Below are positions 9,203 through 18,460 of a DNA stretch of 64,000 nt, one piece after another. The notes beneath the pieces are model-generated. The model saw only the letters and a program-made list of their open reading frames with translations, made no database searches and was not told where the DNA came from. Location of the stretch: the NCBI RefSeq assembly GCF_002154225.1, contig NZ_MTSE01000003.1, positions 186,001 to 250,000 of the forward strand, in the 5' to 3' direction. Source of the stretch: Hymenobacter crusticola. Lineage in GTDB: Bacteria > Bacteroidota > Bacteroidia > Cytophagales > Hymenobacteraceae. The number at the start of each line of letters is the position of its first letter. Positions within the stretch are counted from its first letter, which is position 1. Made by a program: the position numbers and the translations under genes.

Positions 9203-10569
9203 AGCCGGCTTCTTTCTTCTCTGCTGTTCTGAGCTGTGCCGCTTTTAGCTTGTTACCCAATGGGTTGCTAGCTCAGACGCCGACGCCAACACAGACACAA
9301 CCACAAGCGCCCGCTCAGGCGCAAGCACCCGTAGCCAACAAGCCGCCGGACGTGGTGGCCGGTATTCCGGTGAACTACAACGAGGACTTGGTAGGCACCT
9401 ACACGCTGCCCGACCCGCTGGTGCTTGCCAACGGCAAAAAGGTGACCGATGCTGCGACCTGGACCAAGCAGCGCCGCCCGGAAATCAGGACGTGGTTTGA
9501 GCAGAACGTGTACGGTCGTGCGCCCGGCAAGCCCCAAAAGCTGCGCTTCGAGGTGTTCGACAAAGGCACGCCGGCCCTCAACGGCAAAGCCACTCGCAAG
9601 CAGGTGACGGTGTACTTCTCCGAGCGCAACGACGGCCCGAAGATGGACTTGCTGGTGTATTTGCCGGCCAACACCACCAAGCCGGTGCCGCTGCTGCTCA
9701 ACATCAACTTCATGCCTAATTCCATGCTCATCAACGACCCAGGCGTGCGGCAGGGGCAATATTGGAACAAAGACAAGCAAAAAGTACCCGCGCCCGCCTA
9801 CAACCCGAATGGCTTTATGAAGCTCACAGTCGAGCCGTTCCTAGATAAAGGCATCGGCGTGGCCTCCGTGTACTACGGCGACATTGAGCCTGATTTTGAT
9901 GGCGGCATCAAGTACGGCGTACGCAGTCTTTACCTGAAAGCCGGGCAGGAGAAATTCGCGCCCGACGAGTGGGGTGCCGTGGCGGCGTGGAGCTGGGGTC
10001 TGAGCCGCGCCTTGGACTACTTCGAAACCGACAGAGCTGTGGACAGCAAACGAGTAGCACTGCTTGGCGCCTCGCGGCTGGGCAAAACGGTACTCTGGAC
10101 TGGCGCCAACGACCCTAGGTTTGCCCTGACGATTGCCAGCGTTTCTGGCGAGGGCGGCGCGGCCCTGGCACGGCGTAATTACGGCGAAACCATTGCGCAC
10201 CTGGTGGCGCCTACCCGGTATCCGTACCAGTTCTGCGAGAACTATCAGAAGCTCGCCAACCGCACCGACGCGCCCATGGATTCGCACATGCTGGTGGCCT
10301 TGGTGGCGCCGCGACCTTTGCTCTTGCAAACTGGCAGCACCGATTACTGGAGCGACCCGAAAGGCGAGTTTCTGTCGGCAACAGCCGCTACGCCCGTCTA
10401 CAAGCTGCTTGGTCAGCAGGGCGTACCCGCTGGGCCCATGCCCGCACCTAGCCAACCGGTTGGACAAACCCTGAGCTATTACATGCACGACGGCGGCCAC
10501 GGCATCATTTCATCCGACTACAACGTGTTTGCCGAATTCATGCGCGCTCATCTGCTGCAAAGCAAGTAG
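9199..10569 (+). CDS. CE15-like glucuronoyl methylesterase, exported
   Basis: Alpha/beta-hydrolase resembling carbohydrate esterase family 15, which cleaves esters of (4-O-methyl-)glucuronic acid. The signal peptide is about 1-25 and is followed by a Pro/Gln/Thr linker. The nucleophile Ser292 sits in GASRLGKTVLW; Glu318 in SVSGEGGAALARRNYGE and His434 (or His430) in MHDGGHGI complete a plausible triad. ALVAPRPLLLQTGSTDYWSD is also typical. The length of 456 residues fits bacterial CE15. It is translationally coupled to the rhamnosidase by a 4-base overlap, so the two very likely act on the same glycan. An acetyl-esterase role cannot be excluded from sequence alone. Confidence 0.75.
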   Translation: MKPASFFSAVLSCAAFSLLPNGLLAQTPTPTQTQPQAPAQAQAPVANKPPDVVAGIPVNYNEDLVGTYTLPDPLVLANGKKVTDAATWTKQRRPEIRTWFEQNVYGRAPGKPQKLRFEVFDKGTPALNGKATRKQVTVYFSERNDGPKMDLLVYLPANTTKPVPLLLNINFMPNSMLINDPGVRQGQYWNKDKQKVPAPAYNPNGFMKLTVEPFLDKGIGVASVYYGDIEPDFDGGIKYGVRSLYLKAGQEKFAPDEWGAVAAWSWGLSRALDYFETDRAVDSKRVALLGASRLGKTVLWTGANDPRFALTIASVSGEGGAALARRNYGETIAHLVAPTRYPYQFCENYQKLANRTDAPMDSHMLVALVAPRPLLLQTGSTDYWSDPKGEFLSATAATPVYKLLGQQGVPAGPMPAPSQPVGQTLSYYMHDGGHGIISSDYNVFAEFMRAHLLQSK

Positions 10570-10582
10570 TTAAGTTTCAGCT

Positions 10583-10675
10583 CATGCTAAGCCTGCCGAA
10601 GCGCCTCTACTCCTAAAGCAACTCTATCGTTCAGGTTTGCTATTACGGTAGAGATGCTTCGGCAAGCTCAGCATG
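10583..10675. repeat. Inverted repeat, family B copy 1
   Basis: The left arm 10583-10610 and the right arm 10648-10675 are imperfect reverse complements (CATGCT...CCGAAGC...CTCTAC against GTAGAGATGCTTCGG...AGCATG). The 37-base loop is unrelated to that of the second copy at 27884-27975. The element lies directly downstream of the CE15 gene. It looks like a dispersed REP/MITE-type palindrome. Confidence 0.8.
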
Positions 10676-10702
10676 ATGTTCTATAAATTGTAGTATTAAG
10701 CC

Positions 10703-10732
10703 AAACGGGCGCCTATCTTAAGGCGCCCGTTT
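10703..10732. terminator. Hairpin terminator between CE15 and GH97 genes
   Basis: An 11-bp perfect stem (AAACGGGCGCC with GGCGCCCGTTT) and an 8-base loop, with a short T run. It ends the FecR-to-CE15 transcript and shows that the GH97 gene is a separate unit. It also argues against a GH97 start at 10735, which would lie 2 bases after the hairpin. Confidence 0.7.
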
Positions 10733-10776
10733 CAATGTCACTGAGTGCGGGTGCCATCCCAAATGCCCACCAACGA

Positions 10777-12726
10777 ATGAAAACAAAGCTTTTGTTTACC
10801 TGCGGGTTCCTGCTGGTCTCCGCCCGTCTGCTCAGCGCGCCCATCGACTTGCTTTCCCCCAACAAGCGAATTAAAATTTCGGTCGATTTGCAAAATCGTT
10901 TAAGCTACTCGGTAGCACTGAATGGGAGTACCTTACTTAACAAGAGCTATTTGCAACTCAACCTAGCCAATCAACCGCTAGGAGAGAAGCCACAGTTGCG
11001 CAAGAAGTCGTTTACGACTGTCAATACCACGTCGCGCCCGGTGGTGCCGCTCAAGAACAGCACCGTAACCAATAACTACAACCAACTGCGGCTCGACTTT
11101 AAGAACGACTTCAGCGTCGAGTTTCGGGCCTATGACGACGGCATCGCCTACCGCTTTATCACCAATAAAAAGGACTCAGTGGTGGTGAACAGCGAGGACG
11201 TACACCTGCAGTTTGCCGCGCCCGTCGAGACGTCGTACCTCGAAACCGGCAGCTTCAAAACGTCCTACGAAATCCTTTACAAGCGCCAGGACCTAGGCAA
11301 AGTAGATAAGCAGAAGATGAGTGTGTTGCCCATCCTGTTCGCTACTGGCAAAACGAAACTACTACTGTCGGAAGCCGACCTGTACGACTATCCGGCCTTA
11401 TTCGTGAAAGCCAGCGGCGACCAAAGCATCGATGCCATCTTCCCGAAAGCGCCGCTAGCCTTCGGCCCCGACGGCGACCGAAGCCTGAAGATTGAGAAGG
11501 AAGCGCCCTACCTAGCCAAGACGGCTGGCAACCGCTCGTTTCCGTGGCGCTTTTTGGTGATAACCGACAACGACGCGCAACTAGCTGCCAATCAGATGGT
11601 GTACAAGCTCAGCACGCCCAACCAGCTGAAAGATACGCAGTGGATTAAGCCCGGCCAGGTAACGTGGGAGTGGTGGCACAACGCCTACGTGTACGGCGTC
11701 GATTTCAAATCGGGCTACAACCAGGATACGTATAAGTACTACATCGACTTCGCCTCTAAGTTTGGTATTCCTTACATCATCATGGACGAGGGGTGGGCCA
11801 AAACCACCCTCAATCCTTTTGAGCCAAACCCCACGATCAACTTGCAAGAGCTGATAGCTTACGGCAAGACCAAGAACGTCAAGATTATCCTGTGGTTTAC
11901 GTGGCTAGCCGTGCAGAACCACTTCGACGTGTTTGAAACGCTGGAGAAGTGGGGCATTGCCGGCATGAAGATCGACTTCATGGACCGCAGCGACCAGTGG
12001 ATGGTGAACTACTACACCCGCGTGGCGAAAGAGGCCGCCAAGCACCACATTTTGGTCGATTTTCACGGCGCATTCAAGCCGGCTGGCTTAGAGGTGGCAT
12101 ACCCCAATGTGTTGTCCTACGAGGGCGTAATTGGGATGGAGCAGAACATCGGCGGGGGCCTAGCCACGCCCAAGAACAACCTGTTCCTGCCCTTCTTGCG
12201 CAACGCCGTGGGGCCAATGGACTACACGCCGGGCGCCATGCGCTCAGCCCACCCCAAGGACTACCGCCCCAACTGGGTGAACACCATGAGCATCGGCACA
12301 CGTGGGCACCAGTTGGCGATGTACATCGTATTTGAAAGCGGTTTGCAAATGCTCGCCGATAACCCCTTCAACTACCTGCGCGAGCCTGAAATTACGTCGT
12401 TTATCACCTCCGTGCCCGTCACGTGGGATGAAACGCGCATCCTGGAAGCCTCCGTCGGCGACTACATCGTGACGGCCAAGCGCAAAGGTAAAACGTGGTA
12501 CCTAGGTGGCATGACCGCCGAGAAAGCCCACGAGCTAACATTGCCTACCGATTTCTTGTCGCAAGGAGGGGCTTACCAAATCACGCTGCTGAAAGATGGT
12601 GTAAACGCCGATGTGCAAGCCATGGATTATAAAAAGATAGTGCAACCCATTAAGGCCGGCGAAACCATCAAACTGACGATGGTGCCAGACGGTGGATTTG
12701 CCGCTCGTATTGAACCTGTTCCGTAA
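10777..12726 (+). CDS. GH97 glycosidase, retaining type (alpha-galactosidase-like), exported
   Basis: Glycoside hydrolase family 97 enzyme. Signal peptide about 1-20 (KTKLLFTCGFLLVSARLLSA). The N-terminal beta-sandwich domain (about 25-260) binds around the active site, the (beta/alpha)8 domain follows (WEWWHNAYVYGVDF, IPYIIMDEGWA), and a C-terminal beta domain closes the protein (WYLGGMTAEKAHELTLP). Asp400 in MKIDFMDRSDQ and Glu449 in LSYEGVIGMEQ match the nucleophile and acid/base of the retaining subgroup, rather than the all-Glu inverting SusB type. An in-frame ATG at 10735 exists, but 10777 is chosen: it begins a clean signal peptide and leaves a leader after the terminator. It probably completes degradation of the same substrate as the upstream genes. 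Confidence 0.88.
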   Translation: MKTKLLFTCGFLLVSARLLSAPIDLLSPNKRIKISVDLQNRLSYSVALNGSTLLNKSYLQLNLANQPLGEKPQLRKKSFTTVNTTSRPVVPLKNSTVTNNYNQLRLDFKNDFSVEFRAYDDGIAYRFITNKKDSVVVNSEDVHLQFAAPVETSYLETGSFKTSYEILYKRQDLGKVDKQKMSVLPILFATGKTKLLLSEADLYDYPALFVKASGDQSIDAIFPKAPLAFGPDGDRSLKIEKEAPYLAKTAGNRSFPWRFLVITDNDAQLAANQMVYKLSTPNQLKDTQWIKPGQVTWEWWHNAYVYGVDFKSGYNQDTYKYYIDFASKFGIPYIIMDEGWAKTTLNPFEPNPTINLQELIAYGKTKNVKIILWFTWLAVQNHFDVFETLEKWGIAGMKIDFMDRSDQWMVNYYTRVAKEAAKHHILVDFHGAFKPAGLEVAYPNVLSYEGVIGMEQNIGGGLATPKNNLFLPFLRNAVGPMDYTPGAMRSAHPKDYRPNWVNTMSIGTRGHQLAMYIVFESGLQMLADNPFNYLREPEITSFITSVPVTWDETRILEASVGDYIVTAKRKGKTWYLGGMTAEKAHELTLPTDFLSQGGAYQITLLKDGVNADVQAMDYKKIVQPIKAGETIKLTMVPDGGFAARIEPVP

Positions 12727-12753
12727 GCTGATTAAAGCAGCGGTTTAAGTAAA

Positions 12754-12814
12754 GCTAGAAGCAACAACGGCCGGGCTGCGTTACAAACGCAGCCCGGCCG
12801 TTGTTGCTTCTAGC
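12754..12814. terminator. Bidirectional terminator, 27-bp perfect stem
   Basis: A 27-bp perfect inverted repeat (12754-12780 and 12788-12814) with a 7-base loop lies between the convergent GH97 gene and the minus-strand 116-residue gene. It can end transcripts from both sides. Confidence 0.85.
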
Positions 12815-12838
12815 TCATTAGAAGACGCAGTTCGAAGT

Positions 12839-13189
12839 TTAGGAAGCCTTCTGTTCTAGCGTCTGCAACAGCTCGTCAGCGGCCTTTTCGATGTCGGTGT
12901 AACCTTGTTGGGCGGCGCGCTCTTTGGCAGCAATTAGGCCATCACGGTGCACAGTTTTGAAGTCGCCATAGGGAAACTTGTAGCGGCCTTTGGTGTCTTC
13001 GCCTTTATCGCTGTCCAGGCCTAGGTGCCAGTTGCCGTACTCCTCAATTTCGTGTTTTTCGAGAAACTTGTTTTCCTCGTCGGAGTCGGGGTTATGTTCG
13101 CCCCACTGGCCTTCGTCGTTTTTGATCTTGCCTTCTTCGATTAGCTTCTTGGCAAACTTTACAGCTTGAGGATTCAGTTCGGTGCTCAT
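12839..13189 (-). CDS. Conserved-looking hypothetical acidic protein, 116 aa
   Basis: I do not recognise a named family. The protein is very hydrophilic and charged, with no signal peptide or membrane segment, so it is probably a cytoplasmic soluble protein. The N-terminal half is rich in Glu/Asp/Lys (LIEEGKIKNDEGQWGEHNPD). The middle has aromatic and Gly residues (EEYGNWHLGLD, RYKFPYGDF), and the C-terminus is a predicted helix (AAKERAAQQGYTDIEKAADE). A clear start, good coding texture and its own terminator make it a credible gene. It is the only minus-strand gene between GH97 and GH15. Its composition recalls small stress-associated proteins, but that is only an impression. Confidence 0.75.
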   Translation of the reverse strand: MSTELNPQAVKFAKKLIEEGKIKNDEGQWGEHNPDSDEENKFLEKHEIEEYGNWHLGLDSDKGEDTKGRYKFPYGDFKTVHRDGLIAAKERAAQQGYTDIEKAADELLQTLEQKAS

Positions 13190-13338
13190 GGATAGGAGAG
13201 ATTGAGTGAGGGGAAAAGCGTATGTCTAGGTACTGCTTACGCCTGAACTATTTTTCAGTTAAGGTTGAGCTTACTATACGAGCCTACATACTTTACTTGA
13301 GCTTGACGAAGGGAGGAAAGCTATTCAGGCAATCTAGC

Positions 13339-15189
13339 CTACACAAACTGATGCCCACCGTGCTGGCCTTTTTGGCGGGCATCCAAGTCGCGGTTCAGCT
13401 GGAAGGCAGCGCTGATCAGCGTTAGGTGCGTGAAGGCTTGAGGATAGTTGCCAATCTGCTCGCCTTGTGGCCCAATCTGTTCAGAGTACAGACCTAAGGG
13501 GCTCGCAAAGCCAAGCAGCTTCTCGAAGAGCAACCTAGCTTTGTCCACATCACCGCCCCGCGATAGATTCTCGATGTACCAAAACGAGCACATGGTGAAG
13601 GTGCCTTCTTCCCCAGTAAGGCCGTCAGTGGCACCGCCGTCGGTGTGGTAGCGGAAAATGAGGGAGTCGAGTAGTAACTCTTTCTCAATGGCCCGCATCG
13701 TGCTTTGCCAGCGTGGCTCCACGGGGCTAAACATGCGGATGAGTGGCAAGAGCAGCACGCTAGCATCGAGCACGTTACTTCCTTTGTACTGCACAAAGGC
13801 TTGCTTTTCCTCACTCCAATAGTGGTCGTACACTTCCTTGTAAATCTCGTCGCGCACGCGGTGCCACTCCGCCAGCGGCGCCGGAAACGACCGGTCGCGG
13901 GCGATGCTGATGGCGCGGTCTAGGGCCACCCAAGACATCATTTTGCCCGATAAGAATTGTCGTTCTTGGTCGCGCACCTCCCAAATACCGTGGTCAGGAC
14001 GCTGCCAGTTCTCCGCCACAAAATCGACCAGCCGCGTGATATGCTGCCAGAAGGCATACGTGATGCGGCCCCCGTACTTATTGTAGAGGTAAATAGTATC
14101 GAGCAGCTCTCCGTAAATGTCCAACTGAAACTGTTGAGCAGCCCCGTTGCCGATGCGCACCGGCTTCGAGTCGCGGTAGCCGCTGAGGTGATCTAGCTCC
14201 AGCTCGGGCAAGTCGGAGCTGCCGTCCACGGCGTACATCAGTTGTAAGTCACCAGCGTTGGCAAGCTGCTCGCAGCGATCCATAATCCAGCGTAAGAAAT
14301 CCTTGGATTCCTGCGTAAAACCTAGGCGCAGAAAAGCATACATCGTGAAAGCCGCATCCCGAATCCAGGTAAAGCGGTAGTCCCAGTTCCGGTCGCCACC
14401 GATGCACTCAGGTAGGCTAAACGTGGCCGCGGCTACTGTAGAACCATGTTCCAGCGAGGTGAGCAGCTTTAGCGTGATGGCCGAGCGCAGCATTATCTCG
14501 CGCCAACGCCCCGTGTAAGTGCTACTCTCCACCCAATCGCGCCAGAAGGTGAGCGTATCGTGGAAAGCCACCTCCGTATAATGAGCTAGGTCGCGGGCAA
14601 TAAAGCTAGGATCATCCACGGGCGTGGCCTCGATGACGAAGCTAGCCGTGTCGCCGGCTTCGAGCTGCCAGCTACCCGTTGCATCGCCGGCCTCCGTGGT
14701 ATCAAACGGCTGATTGCCGAGCAGCCGGAATTGGAAGCCATCGGGGCCGCAGCTGCGAAACAATAAGCTGCTATCTTCCTGTGGCTGAATCGTATGCTTG
14801 GTGCGAGCGTAATCGAAGCGGGGAGCACAGCGCATCTTAAACTCCATGGTGCCTTTTATAACGCGTAGGCTGCGTACCACAGCGCAGTTTTGCTCGTGGC
14901 GCTTCACCGGCATAAAATCGGTGAGCTCTGCAATGCCGTCCCCCGTGAAAAAACGAGTTATCAGCACGCCAGTGTCGGGCAGGTAAAGCTGTTTGCTTCG
15001 TACATCAGCCCCCACAGGTTGCAGGCTCCACGACCCGCCCTTATCCGCATCCAGCAAGGCCGCAAAGATGGTAGGAGAGTCGAAGCGGGTAAAAGGTAAA
15101 TAATCCAGAACGCCGGCTTTCGAGACCAGCGCCACGGTGTGTAGGTTGCCAATTAGACCGTAATCTTCCAGCGGGGTGGCTTGCTTCAT
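13339..15189 (-). CDS. GH15 family glucoamylase/trehalase-like hydrolase
   Basis: Cytoplasmic GH15 enzyme that hydrolyses alpha-glucosidic bonds (trehalose or maltodextrins in characterised relatives). The N-terminal domain begins PLEDYGLIGNLHTVALVS and continues through LDYLPFTRFDSPTIF. The (alpha/alpha)6 barrel shows the signature IGGDRNWDYRFTWIRDAAFT and, near the end, the catalytic-Glu region GLTGEEGTFTMCSFW followed by YIENLSRGGDVDKA. There is no signal peptide. An upstream ATG at 15261 would add 24 residues without family similarity, so the ATG at 15189 (MKQATPLED) is chosen. It is divergent from lepA. A role in storage-glucan or trehalose turnover is inferred. Confidence 0.9.
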   Translation of the reverse strand: MKQATPLEDYGLIGNLHTVALVSKAGVLDYLPFTRFDSPTIFAALLDADKGGSWSLQPVGADVRSKQLYLPDTGVLITRFFTGDGIAELTDFMPVKRHEQNCAVVRSLRVIKGTMEFKMRCAPRFDYARTKHTIQPQEDSSLLFRSCGPDGFQFRLLGNQPFDTTEAGDATGSWQLEAGDTASFVIEATPVDDPSFIARDLAHYTEVAFHDTLTFWRDWVESSTYTGRWREIMLRSAITLKLLTSLEHGSTVAAATFSLPECIGGDRNWDYRFTWIRDAAFTMYAFLRLGFTQESKDFLRWIMDRCEQLANAGDLQLMYAVDGSSDLPELELDHLSGYRDSKPVRIGNGAAQQFQLDIYGELLDTIYLYNKYGGRITYAFWQHITRLVDFVAENWQRPDHGIWEVRDQERQFLSGKMMSWVALDRAISIARDRSFPAPLAEWHRVRDEIYKEVYDHYWSEEKQAFVQYKGSNVLDASVLLLPLIRMFSPVEPRWQSTMRAIEKELLLDSLIFRYHTDGGATDGLTGEEGTFTMCSFWYIENLSRGGDVDKARLLFEKLLGFASPLGLYSEQIGPQGEQIGNYPQAFTHLTLISAAFQLNRDLDARQKGQHGGHQFV

Positions 15190-15444
15190 GAGGTAATATC
15201 CGTTTGGAAGGCTTAACGCAAAACCCGGCCGCGCTGCTGAGCTATTCCGCAGAATCACCATAAAATATGCGTGATGCGTAGGATTAAGCGACCGTCCTCC
15301 GGCTCAACACCCTAGGACGCCGGACGGGCGCACGCGAGTCGTGTAACGACGAGTGTTGTAACACGTTCCTGCATTCCGCTAGCCATCGACCTAGCTTTTC
15401 CCAGCCGATTTGATTATCTTCGCGGTTGGAAAAAACCGCCTCTA
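15190..15444. promoter_or_regulatory. Divergent promoter region, GH15 / lepA
   Basis: 255 bases between divergent genes. On the plus strand a TATCTTCG (near 15414) matches the Bacteroidota -7 consensus TAnnTTTG with one change, about 25 bases before the lepA GTG. A short GCGGTT...AACCGC hairpin lies just ahead of that GTG. Nothing gene-like is seen otherwise. Confidence 0.45.
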
Positions 15445-17232
15445 GTGAAGAACATCCGCAATTTCTGCATCATTGCTCACATCGACCACGGTAAGAGCAC
15501 CCTGGCCGACCGCCTACTGGAATTCACCCAGACGGTAGCGAAGCGCGATATGCAAGCCCAGCTGCTCGACAACATGGACCTGGAGCGGGAGCGGGGCATC
15601 ACTATCAAGAGCCACGCCATCCAGATGCAGTATCACTACAAGGGCGAGCAGTATACGCTCAACCTGATTGATACGCCTGGCCACGTTGACTTTAGCTACG
15701 AAGTAAGCCGTAGCATCGCCGCCTGCGAAGGTGCCCTACTCATCGTAGATTCCTCGCAAGGTATTGAGGCTCAGACGATATCGAACCTCTACCTAGCTAT
15801 CGGCTCCGACCTGACCATCATTCCGGTCCTGAATAAAATTGACCTCCCGCACTCCATGCCCGAGGAAGTGTCCGACGAAATCGTGGACCTCATTGGCTGC
15901 GACCGGGACGAAATCATTCACGCTTCCGGCAAAGCAGGCATCGGCATCGAGAACATCCTGAACGCCATCTGCGACCGGATTCCGGCCCCTCAAGGCGATC
16001 CACAGGCGCCACTGCAAGCGCTGATTTTCGACTCGGTATTCAACTCATACCGGGGTATCGAGGTTCTGTTCCGCATCAAGAACGGTACCATGCGCAAGGG
16101 CGACAAGCTCCGCTTCATGGCGACCGGCAAAGAATACGGCGCCGACGAAATTGGTATCCTAGGGTTGAATCAGGAACCCCGCCCCGAAATGTCGGCTGGT
16201 AATGTGGGCTACTTGATTTCAGGTATTAAAGAAGCTCGCGAGGTAAAGGTTGGGGATACGATTACCAACGTTATCAACCCAACTAAAGAAGCCATTCACG
16301 GCTTCGAGGATGTGAAGCCGATGGTATTCGCGGGTATCTACCCCGTCGAGACCAGCGAGTATGAGGAGCTGCGCGCCAGCATGGAAAAGCTTCAGCTCAA
16401 CGATGCCGCCCTCGTGTGGGAACCCGAAACTTCAGCGGCCCTAGGCTTCGGTTTTCGTTGTGGCTTCCTGGGTATGCTGCACATGGAAATCGTGCAGGAG
16501 CGCCTGGAGCGGGAGTTCAACATGACGGTGATTACCACCGTGCCCTCGGTGCAGTTCCACGCCATCGGCACCAAAGATCAGCTTATGATTGTGAACGCGC
16601 CGTCGGAGATGCCGGAGCCGAACAACATGAAGTACATCGAGGAGCCGTTCATCAAAGCCCAGATCATCACGGCTTCGGAGTATGTAGGTGCTATCATCAC
16701 GCTGTGCATGGACAAGCGCGGCATCATCAAGGGCCAGAGCTACCTGACTTCCGAGCGGGTAGAGCTGAACTTCGAGCTGCCGCTGTCGGAAATCGTGTTC
16801 GACTTCTTCGACAAGCTCAAAACCATCAGCCGCGGCTACGCCTCGCTCGATTACGAGCTGATCGGCTTCCGCCAGTCGGACATGGTGAAGCTCGACATCA
16901 TGCTCAACGGCGAGAAGGTCGACGCGCTGTCGGCCATCGTGCACCGCTCCAAGAGCTACGACTGGGGTCGGCGCCTCTGCGAAAAACTCCGCGAATTGCT
17001 GCCCCGCCAGATGTTCGAAATTGCCATTCAGGCGAGTATCGGGCAAAAGATTATTGCCCGCGAAACCGTGAAAGCCCTGCGCAAGAACGTAATTGCCAAG
17101 TGCTACGGCGGTGACATCTCGCGGAAACGCAAATTGCTTGAAAAGCAGAAAGAAGGAAAGAAGCGGATGCGCCAAGTGGGCTCCGTCGAAATCCCGCAGG
17201 AAGCCTTCCTCGCCGTACTAAAAATCGATTAA
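15445..17232 (+). CDS. lepA: Elongation factor 4 (LepA), ribosomal back-translocase GTPase
   Basis: Translational GTPase that remodels stalled ribosomes. At 595 residues it is the standard length. The G domain starts at once ([21 protein letters not shown]1 HIDHGKST, G3 DTPGHVDF, G4 NKIDLP). EF-Tu-like domain II follows, then EF-G-like domains III and V and the LepA-specific C-terminal domain, which is Lys/Arg-rich at its end ([20 protein letters not shown]). The start is a GTG at 15445; no better ATG lies in frame upstream, and the protein aligns from its second residue. It is apparently monocistronic, with a strong terminator directly after the stop. Confidence 0.97.
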   Translation: MKNIRNFCIIAHIDHGKSTLADRLLEFTQTVAKRDMQAQLLDNMDLERERGITIKSHAIQMQYHYKGEQYTLNLIDTPGHVDFSYEVSRSIAACEGALLIVDSSQGIEAQTISNLYLAIGSDLTIIPVLNKIDLPHSMPEEVSDEIVDLIGCDRDEIIHASGKAGIGIENILNAICDRIPAPQGDPQAPLQALIFDSVFNSYRGIEVLFRIKNGTMRKGDKLRFMATGKEYGADEIGILGLNQEPRPEMSAGNVGYLISGIKEAREVKVGDTITNVINPTKEAIHGFEDVKPMVFAGIYPVETSEYEELRASMEKLQLNDAALVWEPETSAALGFGFRCGFLGMLHMEIVQERLEREFNMTVITTVPSVQFHAIGTKDQLMIVNAPSEMPEPNNMKYIEEPFIKAQIITASEYVGAIITLCMDKRGIIKGQSYLTSERVELNFELPLSEIVFDFFDKLKTISRGYASLDYELIGFRQSDMVKLDIMLNGEKVDALSAIVHRSKSYDWGRRLCEKLRELLPRQMFEIAIQASIGQKIIARETVKALRKNVIAKCYGGDISRKRKLLEKQKEGKKRMRQVGSVEIPQEAFLAVLKID

Positions 17233-17235
17233 CCC

Positions 17236-17266
17236 AAAACGCGCCCTAGCCGGGCGCGTTTTTTTT
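17236..17266 (+). terminator. Rho-independent terminator of lepA
   Basis: An 11-bp stem (AAAACGCGCCC with GGGCGCGTTTT) and an 8-T tract start 4 bases after the lepA stop. Confidence 0.9.
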
Positions 17267-17341
17267 GCGCTCATTGTAACTTCTTTTTCCTTTTCACCTC
17301 ATACACTTCTTGACACGGCGTGCTATGACAACTTCAAAACC

Positions 17342-17524
17342 ATGTCCGAGAACCTCACCAAGAACTGTACGAACGAAGCACAGCTAGAAAAAATCCGCAA
17401 AGGACAAGAGCGCAAGTTTCGCTGGAGGGACGATTGGCCCGCCATGGAAAAAGCTATTATGGCTGCTGGTGCCACCGCTATTGCTGCCTACGAAGACAAG
17501 CACAAACAAGAACCACACGCATAA
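17342..17524 (+). CDS. Small hypothetical protein, 60 aa, upstream of folD
   Basis: A short hydrophilic protein of no recognised family ([20 protein letters not shown], then a [20 protein letters not shown] helix). It has no signal peptide. It starts 75 bases after the lepA terminator and stops 11 bases before the folD start, so it is positioned as the first gene of a folD operon or as a coupled leader peptide. Coding texture is moderate. The competing longer folD frame across this stretch gives Cys/Arg-rich sequence and is rejected. Confidence 0.55.
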   Translation: MSENLTKNCTNEAQLEKIRKGQERKFRWRDDWPAMEKAIMAAGATAIAAYEDKHKQEPHA

Positions 17525-17535
17525 AGGAATACCGC

Positions 17536-18447
17536 ATGACCACTGCCCCCGAACCGACTCCCTACCAGCTCATCGACGGTAAGAAAACCGCCGAGGACAT
17601 TAAAGTTGAAATTGCCGCCGAAGTAGACTCGCTGAAAGCTGCCGGCCAGAAAGTGCCGCACCTAGCGGCCATTCTCGTCGGCCACGACGGTGGTTCTGAA
17701 ACGTACGTGCGCAACAAAGTGCTGGCCTGCGAGCGAGTAGGCTTTGGCTCCACGCTGCTCCGCTACGAAGATGATATCACCGAAGCAGAGTTGTTGGCAA
17801 AGGTAGAGGAGCTAAATCAGGATCCGGAAATAGACGGCTTCATTGTGCAGCTGCCGTTGCCCAAGCACATCGACCCAGATAAGGTGATTGAAACTATTCG
17901 GCCGGAGAAGGACGTCGATGGTTTTCACCCCATGAACCTAGGCCGGATGGTGGCCGGTTTGCCGGCGTTATTGCCCGCTACGCCTTCGGGTATTGTGGAG
18001 CTGCTGGCTCGCTACAACATCAAAACCAGCGGCAAGCATTGCGTAGTAATCGGTCGCAGTAACATTGTGGGCACGCCCGTTAGCATTCTGCTTGCCAAAA
18101 ACTTAGAGCCTGGTAACTGTACTGTTACTTTATGCCACTCGCGTACGAAAGACCTAGCCAGCATCGTGCAGCAAGCCGACATCGTAGTAGCCGCTCTGGG
18201 CAAGCCGGAGTTTGTGACGGCCGACATGGTGCGGCCCGGTGCCGTGGTTATCGACGTTGGCACGACGCGGGTGGAGGATGCTAACCGCAAGTCGGGCTTT
18301 GTGCTGAAGGGCGACGTCAACTTTGCGGAAGTGGCGCCTAAGGCTAGCTATATTACTCCCGTACCCGGTGGCGTTGGTCCCATGACTATTGCCATGCTGC
18401 TCCGCAATACATTGCGCGCGGCGAAAGGCGAAGTTTATCCACGCTAA
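17536..18447 (+). CDS. folD: Bifunctional methylenetetrahydrofolate dehydrogenase/cyclohydrolase
   Basis: Interconverts 5,10-methylene-, methenyl- and 10-formyl-THF in one-carbon metabolism. Typical blocks are [16 protein letters not shown] (with the catalytic Lys), [20 protein letters not shown], the NADP-binding [16 protein letters not shown], and the C-terminal [20 protein letters not shown]. At 303 residues from the ATG at 17536 it has the family length; an AAAGGA ribosome-binding-like site lies 7 bases ahead. A longer frame from 17434 exists but adds 34 unrelated residues that overlap the upstream small gene. Confidence 0.97.
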   Translation: MTTAPEPTPYQLIDGKKTAEDIKVEIAAEVDSLKAAGQKVPHLAAILVGHDGGSETYVRNKVLACERVGFGSTLLRYEDDITEAELLAKVEELNQDPEIDGFIVQLPLPKHIDPDKVIETIRPEKDVDGFHPMNLGRMVAGLPALLPATPSGIVELLARYNIKTSGKHCVVIGRSNIVGTPVSILLAKNLEPGNCTVTLCHSRTKDLASIVQQADIVVAALGKPEFVTADMVRPGAVVIDVGTTRVEDANRKSGFVLKGDVNFAEVAPKASYITPVPGGVGPMTIAMLLRNTLRAAKGEVYPR

Positions 18448-18460
18448 AAGCGAATTGAAT

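Noticed and set aside
13222..13425. Possible 67-residue gene between the 116-residue gene and GH15
   Set aside because: It overlaps the GH15 3' end, has no signal, domain or promoter, and its composition is not protein-like.
16416..17175. Open frames of 232 and 244 codons overlapping lepA on both strands
   Set aside because: Shadows of the highly conserved lepA reading frame; the translations are Arg/His- or His/Val-rich and unlike proteins.
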